Positions 25,741-34,895 are shown, counted from the stretch's first letter. The stretch: 64,000 nt of DNA from an uncultured Ilumatobacter sp. (GCA_905182555.1 CAJJBX010000018.1:1-64000); one strand, 5' to 3'. Numbers and translations: made by a program. The notes: generated from the letters alone by a model not told the origin.

Positions 25741-26899
25741 GCTCGACAACTTGCTCGCCAGCCGCGAGATGATCCTCGTGGCTGGCTCGGGTGGCGTTGG
25801 CAAGACCACGATTGCTGCAGCGATGGGCATTGCTGCAGCCCAACGTCAAAAGGGCAAGATCCTCGTGCTCACCGTCGACCCAGCCAAGCGGCTTGCCACA
25901 GCACTGGGCCTTGACGAGGTCGGCAACACGCCGGTCAGGATCAAACCTGCGGTGTTCAAAGAGGCCGGAGTCACCGTGCGGGGCGAGCTCTGGGTCGCGA
26001 TGCTCGACACAAAGGCCGGTTGGGACGAGCTCATCCGCCAACATGCCCCCGACGCCCAGGTGCGTGACGCCGTGCTGGCGAATCCGCTGTATCAAAACAT
26101 CACGAGTCGCTTCGTTCACAGTCACGACTATCTCGCGATGGAGCAGCTCCATGACCTGCATGCGACCGGCGACTTCGATCTGGTGATCGTCGACACGCCT
26201 CCGTCGCGAAATGCGTTGTCGATTCTCGATGCGCCGAGTCGGATGATCGACTTTTTTGGTAGCCGACTGCTGCGCTGGCTCACCGTGCCGTATCGCTCGC
26301 GTCTTTTCACGGTGGCGTCAAAACCGTTTTACCAAATCGCCGATCGCGTGCTCGGCTCCCGATTCCTTCAGGACATCGCGGACTTTTTTGTGCTGTTCCA
26401 AGCAATGGAAAAGGGGTTTGTTAAACGAGCCCGTGCTGTCGAAGCGTTGTTGGTCGATGCTCGGACGGCCTTCGTCGTGGTGACCACGCTCGAAACCGCT
26501 CCGAGTCATGAAGCCAAATTCCTCGCCCAAGCGTTACTCAATCGAGGCATGACGCTCGGAGCAATGGTGGTGAACCGTGTGTTGCCGGCGCGGCTTGCGG
26601 CCAACGATGCAATCACCGGTGCCAGCGCGCTTCTCGAAGCTGGGCCTGAACTCGTCGAGGCGGTCGCCGAGCAGCTCGATGATGTCTCGCCCAAAACTGT
26701 CGCTGCGGTCCTCGCTCAACTCGCTGAGCGATTCGATGATGTCGCACTCGTTGCGAGCCGAGAAACCGAGCGTCGAGCAGAGCTGGCAACCTTTGCAACC
26801 ACGATGCTTGACGTCCCGTGGCTCACCGGAGACATCCACGACATCGCCGGCCTGGGCGAGCTGGCTGAGCATCTACGCGTCGACTCCGTCAACGGCTGA
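25733..26899 (+). CDS. ArsA/GET3-like ATPase, second of a tandem pair
   Basis: 388 residues. Deviant Walker A VAGSGGVGKTT (near residue 17-27), VLTVDPAKRLATALG and switch VDTPPSRNALSILDAP are all clear. It matches the second member (Rv3680 type) of the actinobacterial pair. GTG at 25733 overlaps the preceding stop; the frame upstream to 25685 lies inside the first gene. The pair probably forms a heteromer. The hydrophobic region around FFGSRLLRWLTVPYRSRLF corresponds to the client-binding area in GET3. Confidence 0.87.
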   Translation: MSELDNLLASREMILVAGSGGVGKTTIAAAMGIAAAQRQKGKILVLTVDPAKRLATALGLDEVGNTPVRIKPAVFKEAGVTVRGELWVAMLDTKAGWDELIRQHAPDAQVRDAVLANPLYQNITSRFVHSHDYLAMEQLHDLHATGDFDLVIVDTPPSRNALSILDAPSRMIDFFGSRLLRWLTVPYRSRLFTVASKPFYQIADRVLGSRFLQDIADFFVLFQAMEKGFVKRARAVEALLVDARTAFVVVTTLETAPSHEAKFLAQALLNRGMTLGAMVVNRVLPARLAANDAITGASALLEAGPELVEAVAEQLDDVSPKTVAAVLAQLAERFDDVALVASRETERRAELATFATTMLDVPWLTGDIHDIAGLGELAEHLRVDSVNG

Positions 26900-26968
26900 A
26901 CCAACGCGCTCGAAACTGTCGGCCCGATTGCAACGGCTGCGGCTGTCGGATGCGGCAGACTCTCCTTG

Positions 26969-28474
26969 ATGACCTCATTGGCCGACCTGTCACGGCAACA
27001 CTCGTCACTCGATGACGACGACATCGATCATTTGCAACGGCTTGGCGCGGAGTGGGCGTTTCTCGCTGATCTTTGCTTTGCCGATCTCTTGCTCTACGTC
27101 CGGTCGAATGACGGGAAGTGGGTCGTTGTTGACCAAGTCCGTCCTGCCACGAACCAGACCATGTATGTCGCTGACTACATCGGCACATGGGCGACCAGCG
27201 GCGCCAGCCTTCTCGAAGAGGCCGCAGCCACCGGTGAGAGCCTCGAAGGCGAGATCGCAGCGAGAGCAGGCGGCCGGGCCAGCACCCGGCTGATGGCGAT
27301 TCCCGTTCGGCGGGAAGGTCGAGTGATCGCCGTGCTCAGTAAGGAATGGAAGGTCCAAGACGGTCGCAGCCTCGGTGAACTTGAGCAGGCCTACCGCATC
27401 ATCTTCGACAAGTTCGTCCTCATGATCAACGCCGGCACGTTCCCGTTCGCCGGCCGTGTTGCCGACTCGAGCGCAGCGCCGCGCATCGGCGACGGCGTGC
27501 TCATGCTCGATGCGAACGGGACCGTCACCTATGTGTCGCCGAATGCGAACTCAGCGCTCCATCGCGTCGGGATTCATGCCAACCCGGTCGGTATGCGGCT
27601 TGCCGAACTTGGGTTCCATGATGGCCCGGCCCGCCAGGCATTCGAACGCATGGAGCCCGTGGTTGAGGAGTTCGAGCAGGGCGCCGACGTCACGCTTCTG
27701 AGCCGGTGCGTGCCGCTTATCCGACACGTGGATGGGAAACCGGTCGTTGATGGCGGCCTCATGCTGGTTCGTGACGTCACCGAGATCCGCAAGCGCGATC
27801 GCCTCTTGCTGTCAAAGGACGCAACAATTCGTGAAATCCATCATCGGGTCAAGAACAACCTCCAGACCATCTCGTCGCTGCTGCGGTTGCAGGCGCGACG
27901 CCTCACGAATCCAGAGGCCAAGGCCGCAGTTTCTGAGTCGGTGCGCCGCATCCGCACCATTGCGCTGGTGCATGAATCGCTCTCGCGCGAGCCCGGCGAA
28001 GACATCGCATTCATCGAGATCGTGCGACCGTTGCTCCGGCTGGCCGAAGAAGGTCTGCAATCACCTGATCGCCCTGTCCGGTTCACAGTCAGCGGTGACG
28101 GAGGCAGGGTTGCTGCCGACACCGCAACACCGCTCTCGGTCGTGTTAACCGAACTGTTGCAGAACGCTGTCGAACATGGTTTCCCCGAGGGGAGCAGTGG
28201 CGGCGCAGTGACGGTGTTGCTTACCCAGCGTCTTCAGCAACTCCATATCAAGGTCACCGACAACGGTCGCGGTGTGGACCCAGGTTTTGACCTCGACACC
28301 TCGACGGGGCTCGGCTTGTCTATTGTTCGCACACTGGTGACAACAGAACTCAACGGAACCATCTCGATCCGTCCGGCTGTACCGGAGGACCTCGACGCGG
28401 CAGGCCTTGGCGACGGCTCGTCGCACAACCATGGCACAGTGATCGAATTGTCGGTGCCGACCGTCAACGACTGA
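26969..28474 (+). CDS. pdtaS: PdtaS-like sensor histidine kinase
   Basis: 501 residues without membrane segments: N-terminal GAF-type domain (about 1-150), PAS domain (about 165-280), then HisKA_2 dimerisation helix with phospho-acceptor in EIHHRVKNNLQTISSLLRLQARR and a HATPase domain with N box TELLQNAVEHGF and DNGRGVDPGF. This is the architecture of PdtaS, which phosphorylates the RNA-binding antiterminator PdtaR. PdtaR is not in the window. ATG 26969 is preferred to the TTG one codon before. Confidence 0.87.
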   Translation: MTSLADLSRQHSSLDDDDIDHLQRLGAEWAFLADLCFADLLLYVRSNDGKWVVVDQVRPATNQTMYVADYIGTWATSGASLLEEAAATGESLEGEIAARAGGRASTRLMAIPVRREGRVIAVLSKEWKVQDGRSLGELEQAYRIIFDKFVLMINAGTFPFAGRVADSSAAPRIGDGVLMLDANGTVTYVSPNANSALHRVGIHANPVGMRLAELGFHDGPARQAFERMEPVVEEFEQGADVTLLSRCVPLIRHVDGKPVVDGGLMLVRDVTEIRKRDRLLLSKDATIREIHHRVKNNLQTISSLLRLQARRLTNPEAKAAVSESVRRIRTIALVHESLSREPGEDIAFIEIVRPLLRLAEEGLQSPDRPVRFTVSGDGGRVAADTATPLSVVLTELLQNAVEHGFPEGSSGGAVTVLLTQRLQQLHIKVTDNGRGVDPGFDLDTSTGLGLSIVRTLVTTELNGTISIRPAVPEDLDAAGLGDGSSHNHGTVIELSVPTVND

Positions 28475-28501
28475 GTCGCTGAGGCGTGACGTCGAGAAAA
28501 G

Positions 28502-28807
28502 TCAGCCGACGGCGGCGCGGGCGGCGCGTGCTGCGGCCACTCGCTTGCGACGGATAACGCGGCGCTCTTCTTCGGTGAGGCCGCCCCAGATGCCGGAGTC
28601 CTGGTTGGTGTCGAGAGCGAAATCGAGACAACCCCGAGCGGACGGGCATTCGCCGCACACTTCTTTGGCGTTGTCGATCTGAACCAGCGCGTTTCCGGTG
28701 GTGCCGACCGGGAAGAAGAGCTCCGGATCGGTCTCACGGCACAGGGCGTCGTCTCGCCAATCTGTTTCCGCAGCTCCCAAGGTAATGCTGGACGCAAGAA
28801 TCGTCAC
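28502..28807 (-). CDS. WhiB-family Fe-S transcription factor, WhiB1-like
   Basis: 101 residues. The four cluster-binding cysteines are C23, C51, C54 and C60 (Cx2Cx5C), followed by the GIWGG turn and a basic tail RRVIRRKRVAAARAARAA. FFPVGTTGNALVQI and TNQDSG resemble WhiB1 rather than WhiB2 or WhiB4. GTG 28807 has GGAGA upstream at good spacing; the frame open to 29416 is antisense to glpQ and the repeats. It converges on the kinase gene with only 27 bp between. WhiB proteins sense NO or O2 through a [4Fe-4S] cluster. Confidence 0.92.
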   Translation of the reverse strand: MTILASSITLGAAETDWRDDALCRETDPELFFPVGTTGNALVQIDNAKEVCGECPSARGCLDFALDTNQDSGIWGGLTEEERRVIRRKRVAAARAARAAVG

Positions 28808-28975
28808 TGGTAGGTCTCCAAGGAGTTCGTTCTGGCGCTGCACGCGGGTCTGCAACGCAATGTGTGTGTGGGGCCGCCCGGTCGACGGTGTCAACGTAGG
28901 CGCGACCAGGGAACTCCGCAAGAGGCAGTGTGTGTGACGCGCGCCGCCTTGACGTCGGCTGCGCGCGCGTGCTGG

Positions 28976-29060
28976 GGGTGGTGGTGAGGGTGGCGAGGGG
29001 TGGTGGTGAGGGTGGCGAGGGGTGGTGGTGAGGGTGGCGAGGGGTGGCGGTGAGGGTCGG
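28976..29060. repeat. G-rich 22-bp tandem repeat, about 3.9 copies
   Basis: Unit GGGTGGTGGTGAGGGTGGCGAG with period 22, last copy diverged. It fills part of the 290-bp space between the divergent whiB and glycerophosphodiesterase genes, 40 bp before the latter's start. The plus strand is rich in GGG/GG runs and could form G-quadruplexes. The remainder of the gap shows nothing else. Confidence 0.9.
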
Positions 29061-29098
29061 ATTCGGGGTCGGGGTTGGTTGACCGCAATACTTGAAAC

Positions 29099-29782
29099 AT
29101 GCTGGTGATTGGACATCGAGGCGCCTCGGCTGCCGCTCCAGAGAACTCGATCCGGGCGTTCGAGTTCGCAGACAAGATGGGAGCCGACGGCGTCGAGCTT
29201 GATGTCCGCTTGGCCCCTGACGGACGATTGATCGTGAAACATGACCCGCTTCCGAAGGAAGCGGCTGTGCTTGACGGCTACCCGGTGCTCTCCGAGGTCC
29301 TTGCCGCGTGCGGCGACATGCTCGTCAATGTCGAGATCAAGAACTCCGATGACGAGGCTGGCTATGACCCAACCGTGGCCGTTGCCGAGTTGGCCATCGC
29401 GGAAATGCGCAAGCACGGTGACGCGTCGCGTTGGATCATCTCGTCATTCGACTGGGCCACGGTCCAGCGATGTCGCCAACTGGCACCTGATTTGATGACG
29501 GCGTATTTGGTGATGAATGCCACTCCTGAGGTGATCGATCAGACCGCTGCTGCTGGCCACGCTGCGGTGCATCCCTGGGAGCCGACCGTCGATCAGGCAA
29601 TGGTCGATCGCTGTCATGGCGCTGGCATCGCAATGAACACCTGGACCTGCAATGATCCGGAGCGGTTGCAAGAACTCGCTGCGTTCGGTGTCGACGGCGC
29701 CTGTACCGATGTGCCGGACGTAGCGCTGATGGCGCTGGGTCGTCGGATCAGCCCGGAGGGGCAGTGGGGAACACGAGCTTGA
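29099..29782 (+). CDS. Glycerophosphodiester phosphodiesterase
   Basis: 227 residues with the GDPD TIM-barrel motifs: GHRGASAAAPENSIRAF at the N-terminus, GVELDVRLAPDGRLIVKHD with the metal-binding Glu/Asp and His, and VEIKN. C-terminal NTWTCNDPERLQELAAFGVDGACTD is typical. Predicted cytoplasmic, no signal peptide. Hydrolyses glycerophosphodiesters to glycerol-3-phosphate and an alcohol. Starts 6 bases after AATACT, so possibly leaderless. Its last 35 bases overlap the end of the convergent lipid kinase gene. Confidence 0.9.
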   Translation: MLVIGHRGASAAAPENSIRAFEFADKMGADGVELDVRLAPDGRLIVKHDPLPKEAAVLDGYPVLSEVLAACGDMLVNVEIKNSDDEAGYDPTVAVAELAIAEMRKHGDASRWIISSFDWATVQRCRQLAPDLMTAYLVMNATPEVIDQTAAAGHAAVHPWEPTVDQAMVDRCHGAGIAMNTWTCNDPERLQELAAFGVDGACTDVPDVALMALGRRISPEGQWGTRA

Positions 29783-30674
29783 CTGCGTCGGGTACGTGGG
29801 CGAACTCGAGTCGTCCGGTGTTTCCGAGTGCGTCGCCGTCGACCTGATAGGGAAACGGTGTCGCGTGTTCGATCACGAGATTGCTCACGTCAGTCCGCAC
29901 GTCGAGATGGTCGGCGGGCTGAACGCCGCCACCCTTGAGCGCTCCGGCGAGTGAGCTGAGGATCGCCCCTGCGTTCATTGTCTTGAACGTGATGGCGACC
30001 AAGCCCCGGTCGAGTGTTGCAGCGGGGGAAAGGTCGAGCGGCCGATTCCCAAGGTACGTATACGGGTTCGTGTTCAGCACGATGGTGAAATACCCATCGT
30101 CGACGGGCTCCCCGCCGTCGCCGGCGACGCTGAAGTGGGGGTGCTGACGGTCGTATCCCCGCAGCCACGTCGAAAGGCTCGCATAAATGAAGAGGGGGTG
30201 TCCGAGCCAGCGCTTGAGCGATCCACGCTTTTCGACTTGTTGTACAACAGCAGCGTCATAACCGACTCCGACGTGGAAGCAGAAGTAGCGACCGTTGACC
30301 TGGCCGAGGCCGATCGGGCGGAGGTCGGAGGCGTCGAGGCCCCTGGCGAGGTACTCGACCGCTTCGACCGGGTCATTGGGCATTCCGAGCGTGCGCGCAA
30401 ACACATTCGTCGAGCCACCGGGCAGGACGCCGAGTGCGGTGTCGGTGCCGGCGATGCCTGTGGCGACCTCATTGAGCGTGCCGTCGCCGCCGTAGCCAAT
30501 CACAACGTCAACGCCGCGACGGGCCGCGTCGTGGGCAAATCGGGTTGCGTGGCCTCGTCGATTGGTTTCGACGATCTCGACATCGTGGCCCCGACTGAGC
30601 CGACGGTGGACGACGACGGTGTTGCGCGCTGTCACCGACGAGGCGAACGAGTTGACCACGAGCAAGACCTTCAC
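29748..30674 (-). CDS. Diacylglycerol/lipid kinase family protein (YegS/DgkB type)
   Basis: 308 residues. Kinase motif VVIGYGGDGTLNEVATGI (GGDGT) and LGVLPGGSTNVFARTLG are diagnostic of the DAGK catalytic domain; GHPLFIYASLSTWLRGY and the C-terminal FPYQVDGDALG fit the second domain. Phosphorylates diacylglycerol or a related lipid. GTG 30674 starts at VKVLLVVNSFASS, the family N-terminus; TACCGT lies eight bases upstream. Overlaps the glycerophosphodiesterase 3' end, tail to tail. Confidence 0.88.
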   Translation of the reverse strand: MKVLLVVNSFASSVTARNTVVVHRRLSRGHDVEIVETNRRGHATRFAHDAARRGVDVVIGYGGDGTLNEVATGIAGTDTALGVLPGGSTNVFARTLGMPNDPVEAVEYLARGLDASDLRPIGLGQVNGRYFCFHVGVGYDAAVVQQVEKRGSLKRWLGHPLFIYASLSTWLRGYDRQHPHFSVAGDGGEPVDDGYFTIVLNTNPYTYLGNRPLDLSPAATLDRGLVAITFKTMNAGAILSSLAGALKGGGVQPADHLDVRTDVSNLVIEHATPFPYQVDGDALGNTGRLEFAHVPDAVKLVFPTAPPG

Positions 30675-30769
30675 TGCCCGGAACGGTACAAGACCGTCGC
30701 CTCGACGCGCGTCACATCGCTGAGCTCGAATTGGGTTCGTACTTGACTCACCGGTAACTTGGGCCACTT

Positions 30770-31537
30770 ATGAATGTCATTGTCTGTGTGAAACAGATCC
30801 CTGACCCGGCATTGCCGGGTGAGCTGGATCCCTCGACCAACACGCTCAAGCGAGACGGGAAACTCATCCTCGATGAGTCGGACAGCTACGGCGTCGAAAT
30901 GGCGCTCCAGCTGGTGAACACTGCTGGTGACGGCTCCGTCACCCTGGTTTCGATGGCCCCGAATGACGAAGTGTCCGGTCTCAGGACCGCACTCGCCATG
31001 GGTGCCGAGAAGGCAGTTCTCGTATCTGACCTGGCGCTTGCCGGTGCTGATGCGCTGACGACAGCCAAGGTTTTGGCCGGCGCTATCGGTCGGGCCGGCG
31101 ATTTCGACCTGGTCATTGCTGGTACCGAGTCGTCCGACGGCTACACCGGCACCGTGCCCGAGCAGATCGCCGAAGTCCTCGGACTCCCTTCGGTTGGTTT
31201 CGCTAAGACGATCACCGTCGATGGTGGCACCGTCAAGGTCGACCGCCAGACCGAAGCCGGCTACGACGAAGTCACCTGCACGCTTCCCGCAGTGGTTTCT
31301 GTCACTGCGGGCGTCGTCGAGCCCCGTTATCCAAGCTTCAAGGGCATTATGGCCGCGAAGGGCAAGCCGGTCGACACTGTTACCGCTGCCGACCTTGGCA
31401 TCGAAGCCGTGTCCTGGGCCCAGCAAATCACATCGGTCGATGACGCTCCCGCCCGCGAGGCTGGCGAGGTCATTGAAGACGATGGCGAAACATTCAACAA
31501 GATCGTCGAGTTCCTCGACGGACTGAAGGTGATCTGA
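30770..31537 (+). CDS. etfB: Electron transfer flavoprotein beta subunit
   Basis: 255 residues, full length. [11 protein letters not shown] at the start, then the AMP-binding and signature segment around [24 protein letters not shown]. With EtfA it takes electrons from acyl-CoA dehydrogenases and passes them to the quinone pool. TAACTT nine bases before the ATG is a candidate -10. etfA follows after 2 bp. Confidence 0.93.
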   Translation: MNVIVCVKQIPDPALPGELDPSTNTLKRDGKLILDESDSYGVEMALQLVNTAGDGSVTLVSMAPNDEVSGLRTALAMGAEKAVLVSDLALAGADALTTAKVLAGAIGRAGDFDLVIAGTESSDGYTGTVPEQIAEVLGLPSVGFAKTITVDGGTVKVDRQTEAGYDEVTCTLPAVVSVTAGVVEPRYPSFKGIMAAKGKPVDTVTAADLGIEAVSWAQQITSVDDAPAREAGEVIEDDGETFNKIVEFLDGLKVI

Positions 31538-31539
31538 TC

Positions 31540-32504
31540 ATGACTCTCAACAACATCTGGGTGTTCGCCCAGGCAGACGGCGATACTGCCAGCACTGCCA
31601 CGCTCGAACTACTCTCCAAGGCCAACACGCTCGGCGGTTCGGTGACGGCATTCGTCGCTGGCTCAGCCGGTGGCGCAGCCGCTGCGTTCGCCGATCACGG
31701 TGCCGCAAAAATCTACGAGACCGGCGACCTTGCTGGTTCACTGCCGGGTCCGGCGGTTTCGTCTGCGATGCAGGCTGTGATTTCTGGGGGCGACGCTCCC
31801 GACGTGATCATGTTCCCGCAGAACTACGAAGGCCGTGACGTCATGGCCCGTTTGTCGGTCAAGCTTGACCGTACGGTGCTCACCAACTCGACCGACATCA
31901 CGGTCGACGGCGACTCGGTCCGCGTACAAACGCCGATTTTCGGTGGCTCCAAGTTGGTGAACTCCACGTTCACCGGCGAGCGTCCGTTCCTTGCAGCTTT
32001 CCGCCCAAAGAGCTTCGAAGCAGCTGGTGGCGCTGGCGCCGCTGGCGAGGTCGTCTCGGCCGCTGCTGGCGAGCTCGGCGCAACCGGAGGCGCAACGGTT
32101 ACCGCCGTGCACGTCGAAGAAACCAGCGGCCCGAAGCTCGACGAGGCAGCTGTTGTCGTCGGTGGCGGTCGTGGTCTTGGTGATGCCGAGAAGTACGACA
32201 TGATCGAGACCCTCGCCAAGCTTCTCAAAGGTGCGCCTGGCGCATCACGTGCGATCGTCGACGCCGGCTGGGTCCCGTACAGCTACCAGGTCGGCCAGAC
32301 CGGCAAGGTCGTCAAGCCGACCGTGTACATCGCTGCTGGCATCTCTGGTGCCACCCAGCACATGGTGGGTATGAAGGGCTCGAAGAACATCATCGCGATC
32401 AACAAAGACAAGGAAGCGCGGTGACGTGCGCGGGCCTGGGCATCGTGGGCGACGTCCACAAGGTTCTCCCACAGTTGATTGCGGCGCTCGAAGCCCGAGG
32501 CTGA
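31540..32504 (+). pseudogene. etfA: Electron transfer flavoprotein alpha subunit, frame broken near the 3' end
   Basis: The open frame ends at 32424 after 294 residues, cutting the FAD-binding C-terminus. FAD-domain motifs up to then are intact: [58 protein letters not shown]. The next frame continues with [24 protein letters not shown] and stops at 32504, exactly the missing EtfA tail. One base has been lost at about 32416-32420 (965 bp total). Repaired length would be 321 residues, normal for EtfA. As etfBA is normally essential for fatty-acid oxidation and a perfect terminator follows 32504, sequencing error is the likelier cause. Confidence 0.9.
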
Positions 32505-32532
32505 TCTTCTGTTTCTGAATTGAATTGAATTG

Positions 32533-32574
32533 AAAGAGTCGGACTCGTTCTTCGGGTCCGGCTCTTTGCTTTTT
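32533..32574 (+). terminator. Rho-independent terminator after etfBA
   Basis: A 15-bp stem with two G-T pairs (AAAGAGTCGGACTCG against CGGGTCCGGCTCTTT) and a five-base loop is followed by GCTTTTT. It lies 28 bp after the repaired etfA stop. Confidence 0.85.
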
Positions 32575-32590
32575 CCCGCTGTTTCTCTCC

Positions 32591-32596
32591 TAAACT
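32591..32596 (+). promoter_or_regulatory. Predicted -10 element (TAAACT) for leaderless ferredoxin gene
   Basis: TAAACT, six bases, then ATG at 32603; no Shine-Dalgarno. Confidence 0.5.
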
Positions 32597-32602
32597 CCGC
32601 TC

Positions 32603-32917
32603 ATGTCTGCTCTCATGGTTTGGATCGATCAGGACCTCTGCACCGGCGATGGCATCTGTTCAGAGATCTGCCCTGATGTCTTCCAGGCTCGTGACGACGG
32701 TCTCTGGATCGTGAAGGAAGAGGCATCGCACTTCGGTACGGCGATTCTGTTCGACGGTGGTGAAGGTGACGGTCATGGCCCCGATATGGGGAACGGCGTT
32801 GCCCGCATTCCTGACTCGCTCATCGACACAGCTGCCGACGCGGCCGAAGAGTGCCCCGGCGAGTGCATCATGATCGAAGTCACCGACCCCGCCGTGATCA
32901 GTGCCCGCGGCGTTTGA
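32603..32917 (+). CDS. Ferredoxin, single cluster, Asp-ligand type
   Basis: 104 residues. The cluster motif is CTGDGICSEICPDVF: Cys13, Asp16, Cys19, with Cys23 and a later pair in EECPGECI. The C-x2-D-x2-C spacing matches the Pyrococcus furiosus ferredoxin, whose [4Fe-4S] cluster has an aspartate ligand and converts readily to [3Fe-4S]. Between the halves there is an insertion with an acidic, glycine-rich loop (GGEGDGHGPDMGNG). Electron partner unknown; etfBA is directly upstream but separated by a terminator. Downstream is a 19-bp direct repeat (32915-32952). Confidence 0.88.
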   Translation: MSALMVWIDQDLCTGDGICSEICPDVFQARDDGLWIVKEEASHFGTAILFDGGEGDGHGPDMGNGVARIPDSLIDTAADAAEECPGECIMIEVTDPAVISARGV

Positions 32918-32970
32918 TCGCGATCTGGTCGCGTGATCGCGATCTGGCTGCGAATCTGGCTGGGAATTGG

Positions 32971-33978
32971 CTAAACGGCGTCGCGAGCGCTGATTGCCCA
33001 AGCGACGCCTTCATCAGGATCTTCGATCGCTAGCTGGAGTATCCAGCCGATGGCCGGTTCGAATGCATCCCAGCGGAACCATTCCAGCTCGTTGAGCACT
33101 TGACCGATTTCGTCAGCGTTGACCGGCCAGTCGTTGAGGATGTCACCGAGTGCGCCAATAACCCACCAAGCCCCGAACCGGCCGCTTGACGCTCCGCGTC
33201 GTCGTCCGTGCGCGCCGCCGCTGGCACCGGCCCAGGCCAGCCAGGCAAGTGCCTCGGCTGGCTCGAGTGGAGCAATCCGTGCACGGCGGACGCCAAGTGC
33301 ACCAATGGCTGCTCCGATGTCACCTTCGACACAGACGACCTCAGCCCGCCCATTTGAGCCGCTGGTCCATGGCTCGAGGAGTTGACGGACGGCGAGTTCG
33401 ACCTCGTCGTCGAGGCGTTCGGCATCGGCAGACGTCTCGATGTCTTCCCAGGCATCGGACAGGTCGGGGGCCGGAAACTCGGCACCATTGTCTGAGTATG
33501 TGGCGACCTCGTACTGGGGTTCCCAGCCCTGTACTTCGGTCGGGATGTCGAGGACGGGAGCGAGCTCGGGATCGTTGACGATCTCGCCTCGAATCGCCCG
33601 CTCATGAGCGACGAACGCAGCGTGTGGGCCCCGGCCAACTTCGCCTTCGAGATCGATCCAGGTGTGGTGCTGCGCGGCAACCTCGGTGAGCGGGCCGGTA
33701 GTGAATCGCCCGGCCAGCCCGTCGGCCTCGTCGAGAACGATGCCAACGAATGGAGGCGGCGCAAGCAGCGCGATCCGGTATTCGGCAAGCGTTGCAGCGG
33801 GCCAGAGCTGGCGACCGGATTTCACGGCTGACCGAGAGCGATCACGCACGCGCAACAGCCCTTCCCAGTCTCGTGACGCGCAACGGTTGTCGATCATCCG
33901 CACCAACCCGTCAAGGTCGGCCGCATGGATCAGATCTTGGAGATCTTCATCGGGCTCGAAGTGCGGCTCGTCGGACAT
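32971..33978 (-). CDS. Conserved-looking protein of unknown function, last gene of the MSMEG_4193/DUF3090/SCO1664 run
   Basis: 335 residues, soluble, acidic. I recognise no domain. The first 60 residues (DLIHAADLDGLVRMIDNRCASRDWEGLLRVRDRSRSAVKSGRQLWP) look like a helical repeat unit; the middle carries HHTWIDLEGEVGRGPHAAFVAHERAIRGE; the C-terminal part has GRFGAWWVIGALGDILNDWPV and ELEWFRWD. It lies 69 bp after the SCO1664-family gene on the same strand, so it probably belongs to the same operon. GGAAGGA lies about 10 bases before the ATG. Confidence 0.8.
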   Translation of the reverse strand: MSDEPHFEPDEDLQDLIHAADLDGLVRMIDNRCASRDWEGLLRVRDRSRSAVKSGRQLWPAATLAEYRIALLAPPPFVGIVLDEADGLAGRFTTGPLTEVAAQHHTWIDLEGEVGRGPHAAFVAHERAIRGEIVNDPELAPVLDIPTEVQGWEPQYEVATYSDNGAEFPAPDLSDAWEDIETSADAERLDDEVELAVRQLLEPWTSGSNGRAEVVCVEGDIGAAIGALGVRRARIAPLEPAEALAWLAWAGASGGAHGRRRGASSGRFGAWWVIGALGDILNDWPVNADEIGQVLNELEWFRWDAFEPAIGWILQLAIEDPDEGVAWAISARDAV

Positions 33979-34047
33979 ATCCGCATCCTTCCACGAAAGC
34001 GCCTACTTCGCCCCTGGTCGCAAGTGGACACGCGAACGTGTCGCTTG

Positions 34048-34890
34048 TCAGACGAGGGGCCAGGGATAACGCTGACCGGTCGGGTCGTTGGGGAAGCGGC
34101 GATGTTTGACGCACCACGTGGCTCGGCCCTGGATTGCTTCGACTTCGTCGTCGCTGAGCAATGCCGCGATATCCAGCGGGACCCGATCGACGAGCTTGTT
34201 GACTTTGTCGAGCATGGACTCAGGGATCTCTTCGTCGGCGAAATCCCAAATGACGGTGCGGAGCTTATATTCGGCCGCAAAGCACAAGCCGTGGTCGATG
34301 CCCCAAACCTGGGCGGGCACGACCGTGCCGTCGTTGCTCGTCTTTTCGGGAACAAGGATGCAGTGGCCGCTCTTGCGGTCGGTGTTGTTGCAGATGATGT
34401 CGAGCAGCGCCAACGCCCGAAATTGATCGTCGAGGTCCTGTCGCACTTGTCGAATCGTGAAGTAGTGCTCGGCGAAGTCGCCGGCGACAAACCATTGCAT
34501 CGACCCTTCGCCCGCCGGGCCATCACGGAGCACCGTCGGCGGGATGACCCCGAGGCCGAGCGCTTCGCTCATGCGATAGGTCGCGACCTCACGACGGTGC
34601 AGACCAGGCTCGAAGTCCCAGAGGGGCCGCTCGCCACGCATGGGCTTGTAGATGGCTGGATGTGACTTGCCTTCGTGGACCACATGTACAAGGAATGTGG
34701 CATTGCTGCTGTATGGCATCCGCCCTTCGATCTCGATCTCACCGTGCAGCAGGTGCGCGATGGGGTCGTCGATCGAATCGATGCGGAGTTCGACTCCGCG
34801 GTCTTCTGATTCCTGCGCCTCCGATTCAGACTCGTCGTCCCAGTCATCGTCAGCTTCAACCTCGTCGAGGGCCATGTCGTCGTTTGACAT
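34048..34890 (-). CDS. SCO1664 family protein (PI3/4-kinase-like fold)
   Basis: 280 residues. A highly acidic N-terminus (about 25 residues) precedes a kinase-like domain: YKPMRGERPLWDFEPGLHRREVATYRMSEALGLGVIPPT holds the ATP-binding Lys and Glu positions, LDIICNNTDRKSGHCIL is the catalytic-loop equivalent and VWGIDHGLCF the metal-binding Asp. Activity and substrate are unknown. ATG 34890, five bases after the DUF3090 stop, is preferred to 34914, which would overlap it. Confidence 0.85.
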   Translation of the reverse strand: MSNDDMALDEVEADDDWDDESESEAQESEDRGVELRIDSIDDPIAHLLHGEIEIEGRMPYSSNATFLVHVVHEGKSHPAIYKPMRGERPLWDFEPGLHRREVATYRMSEALGLGVIPPTVLRDGPAGEGSMQWFVAGDFAEHYFTIRQVRQDLDDQFRALALLDIICNNTDRKSGHCILVPEKTSNDGTVVPAQVWGIDHGLCFAAEYKLRTVIWDFADEEIPESMLDKVNKLVDRVPLDIAALLSDDEVEAIQGRATWCVKHRRFPNDPTGQRYPWPLV

Positions 34891-34895
34891 GTGAA

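Noticed and set aside
24751-26899. Arsenite resistance function for the ArsA-like pair
   Set aside because: No arsB, arsR or arsC nearby and the arsenite-binding cysteines are not seen.
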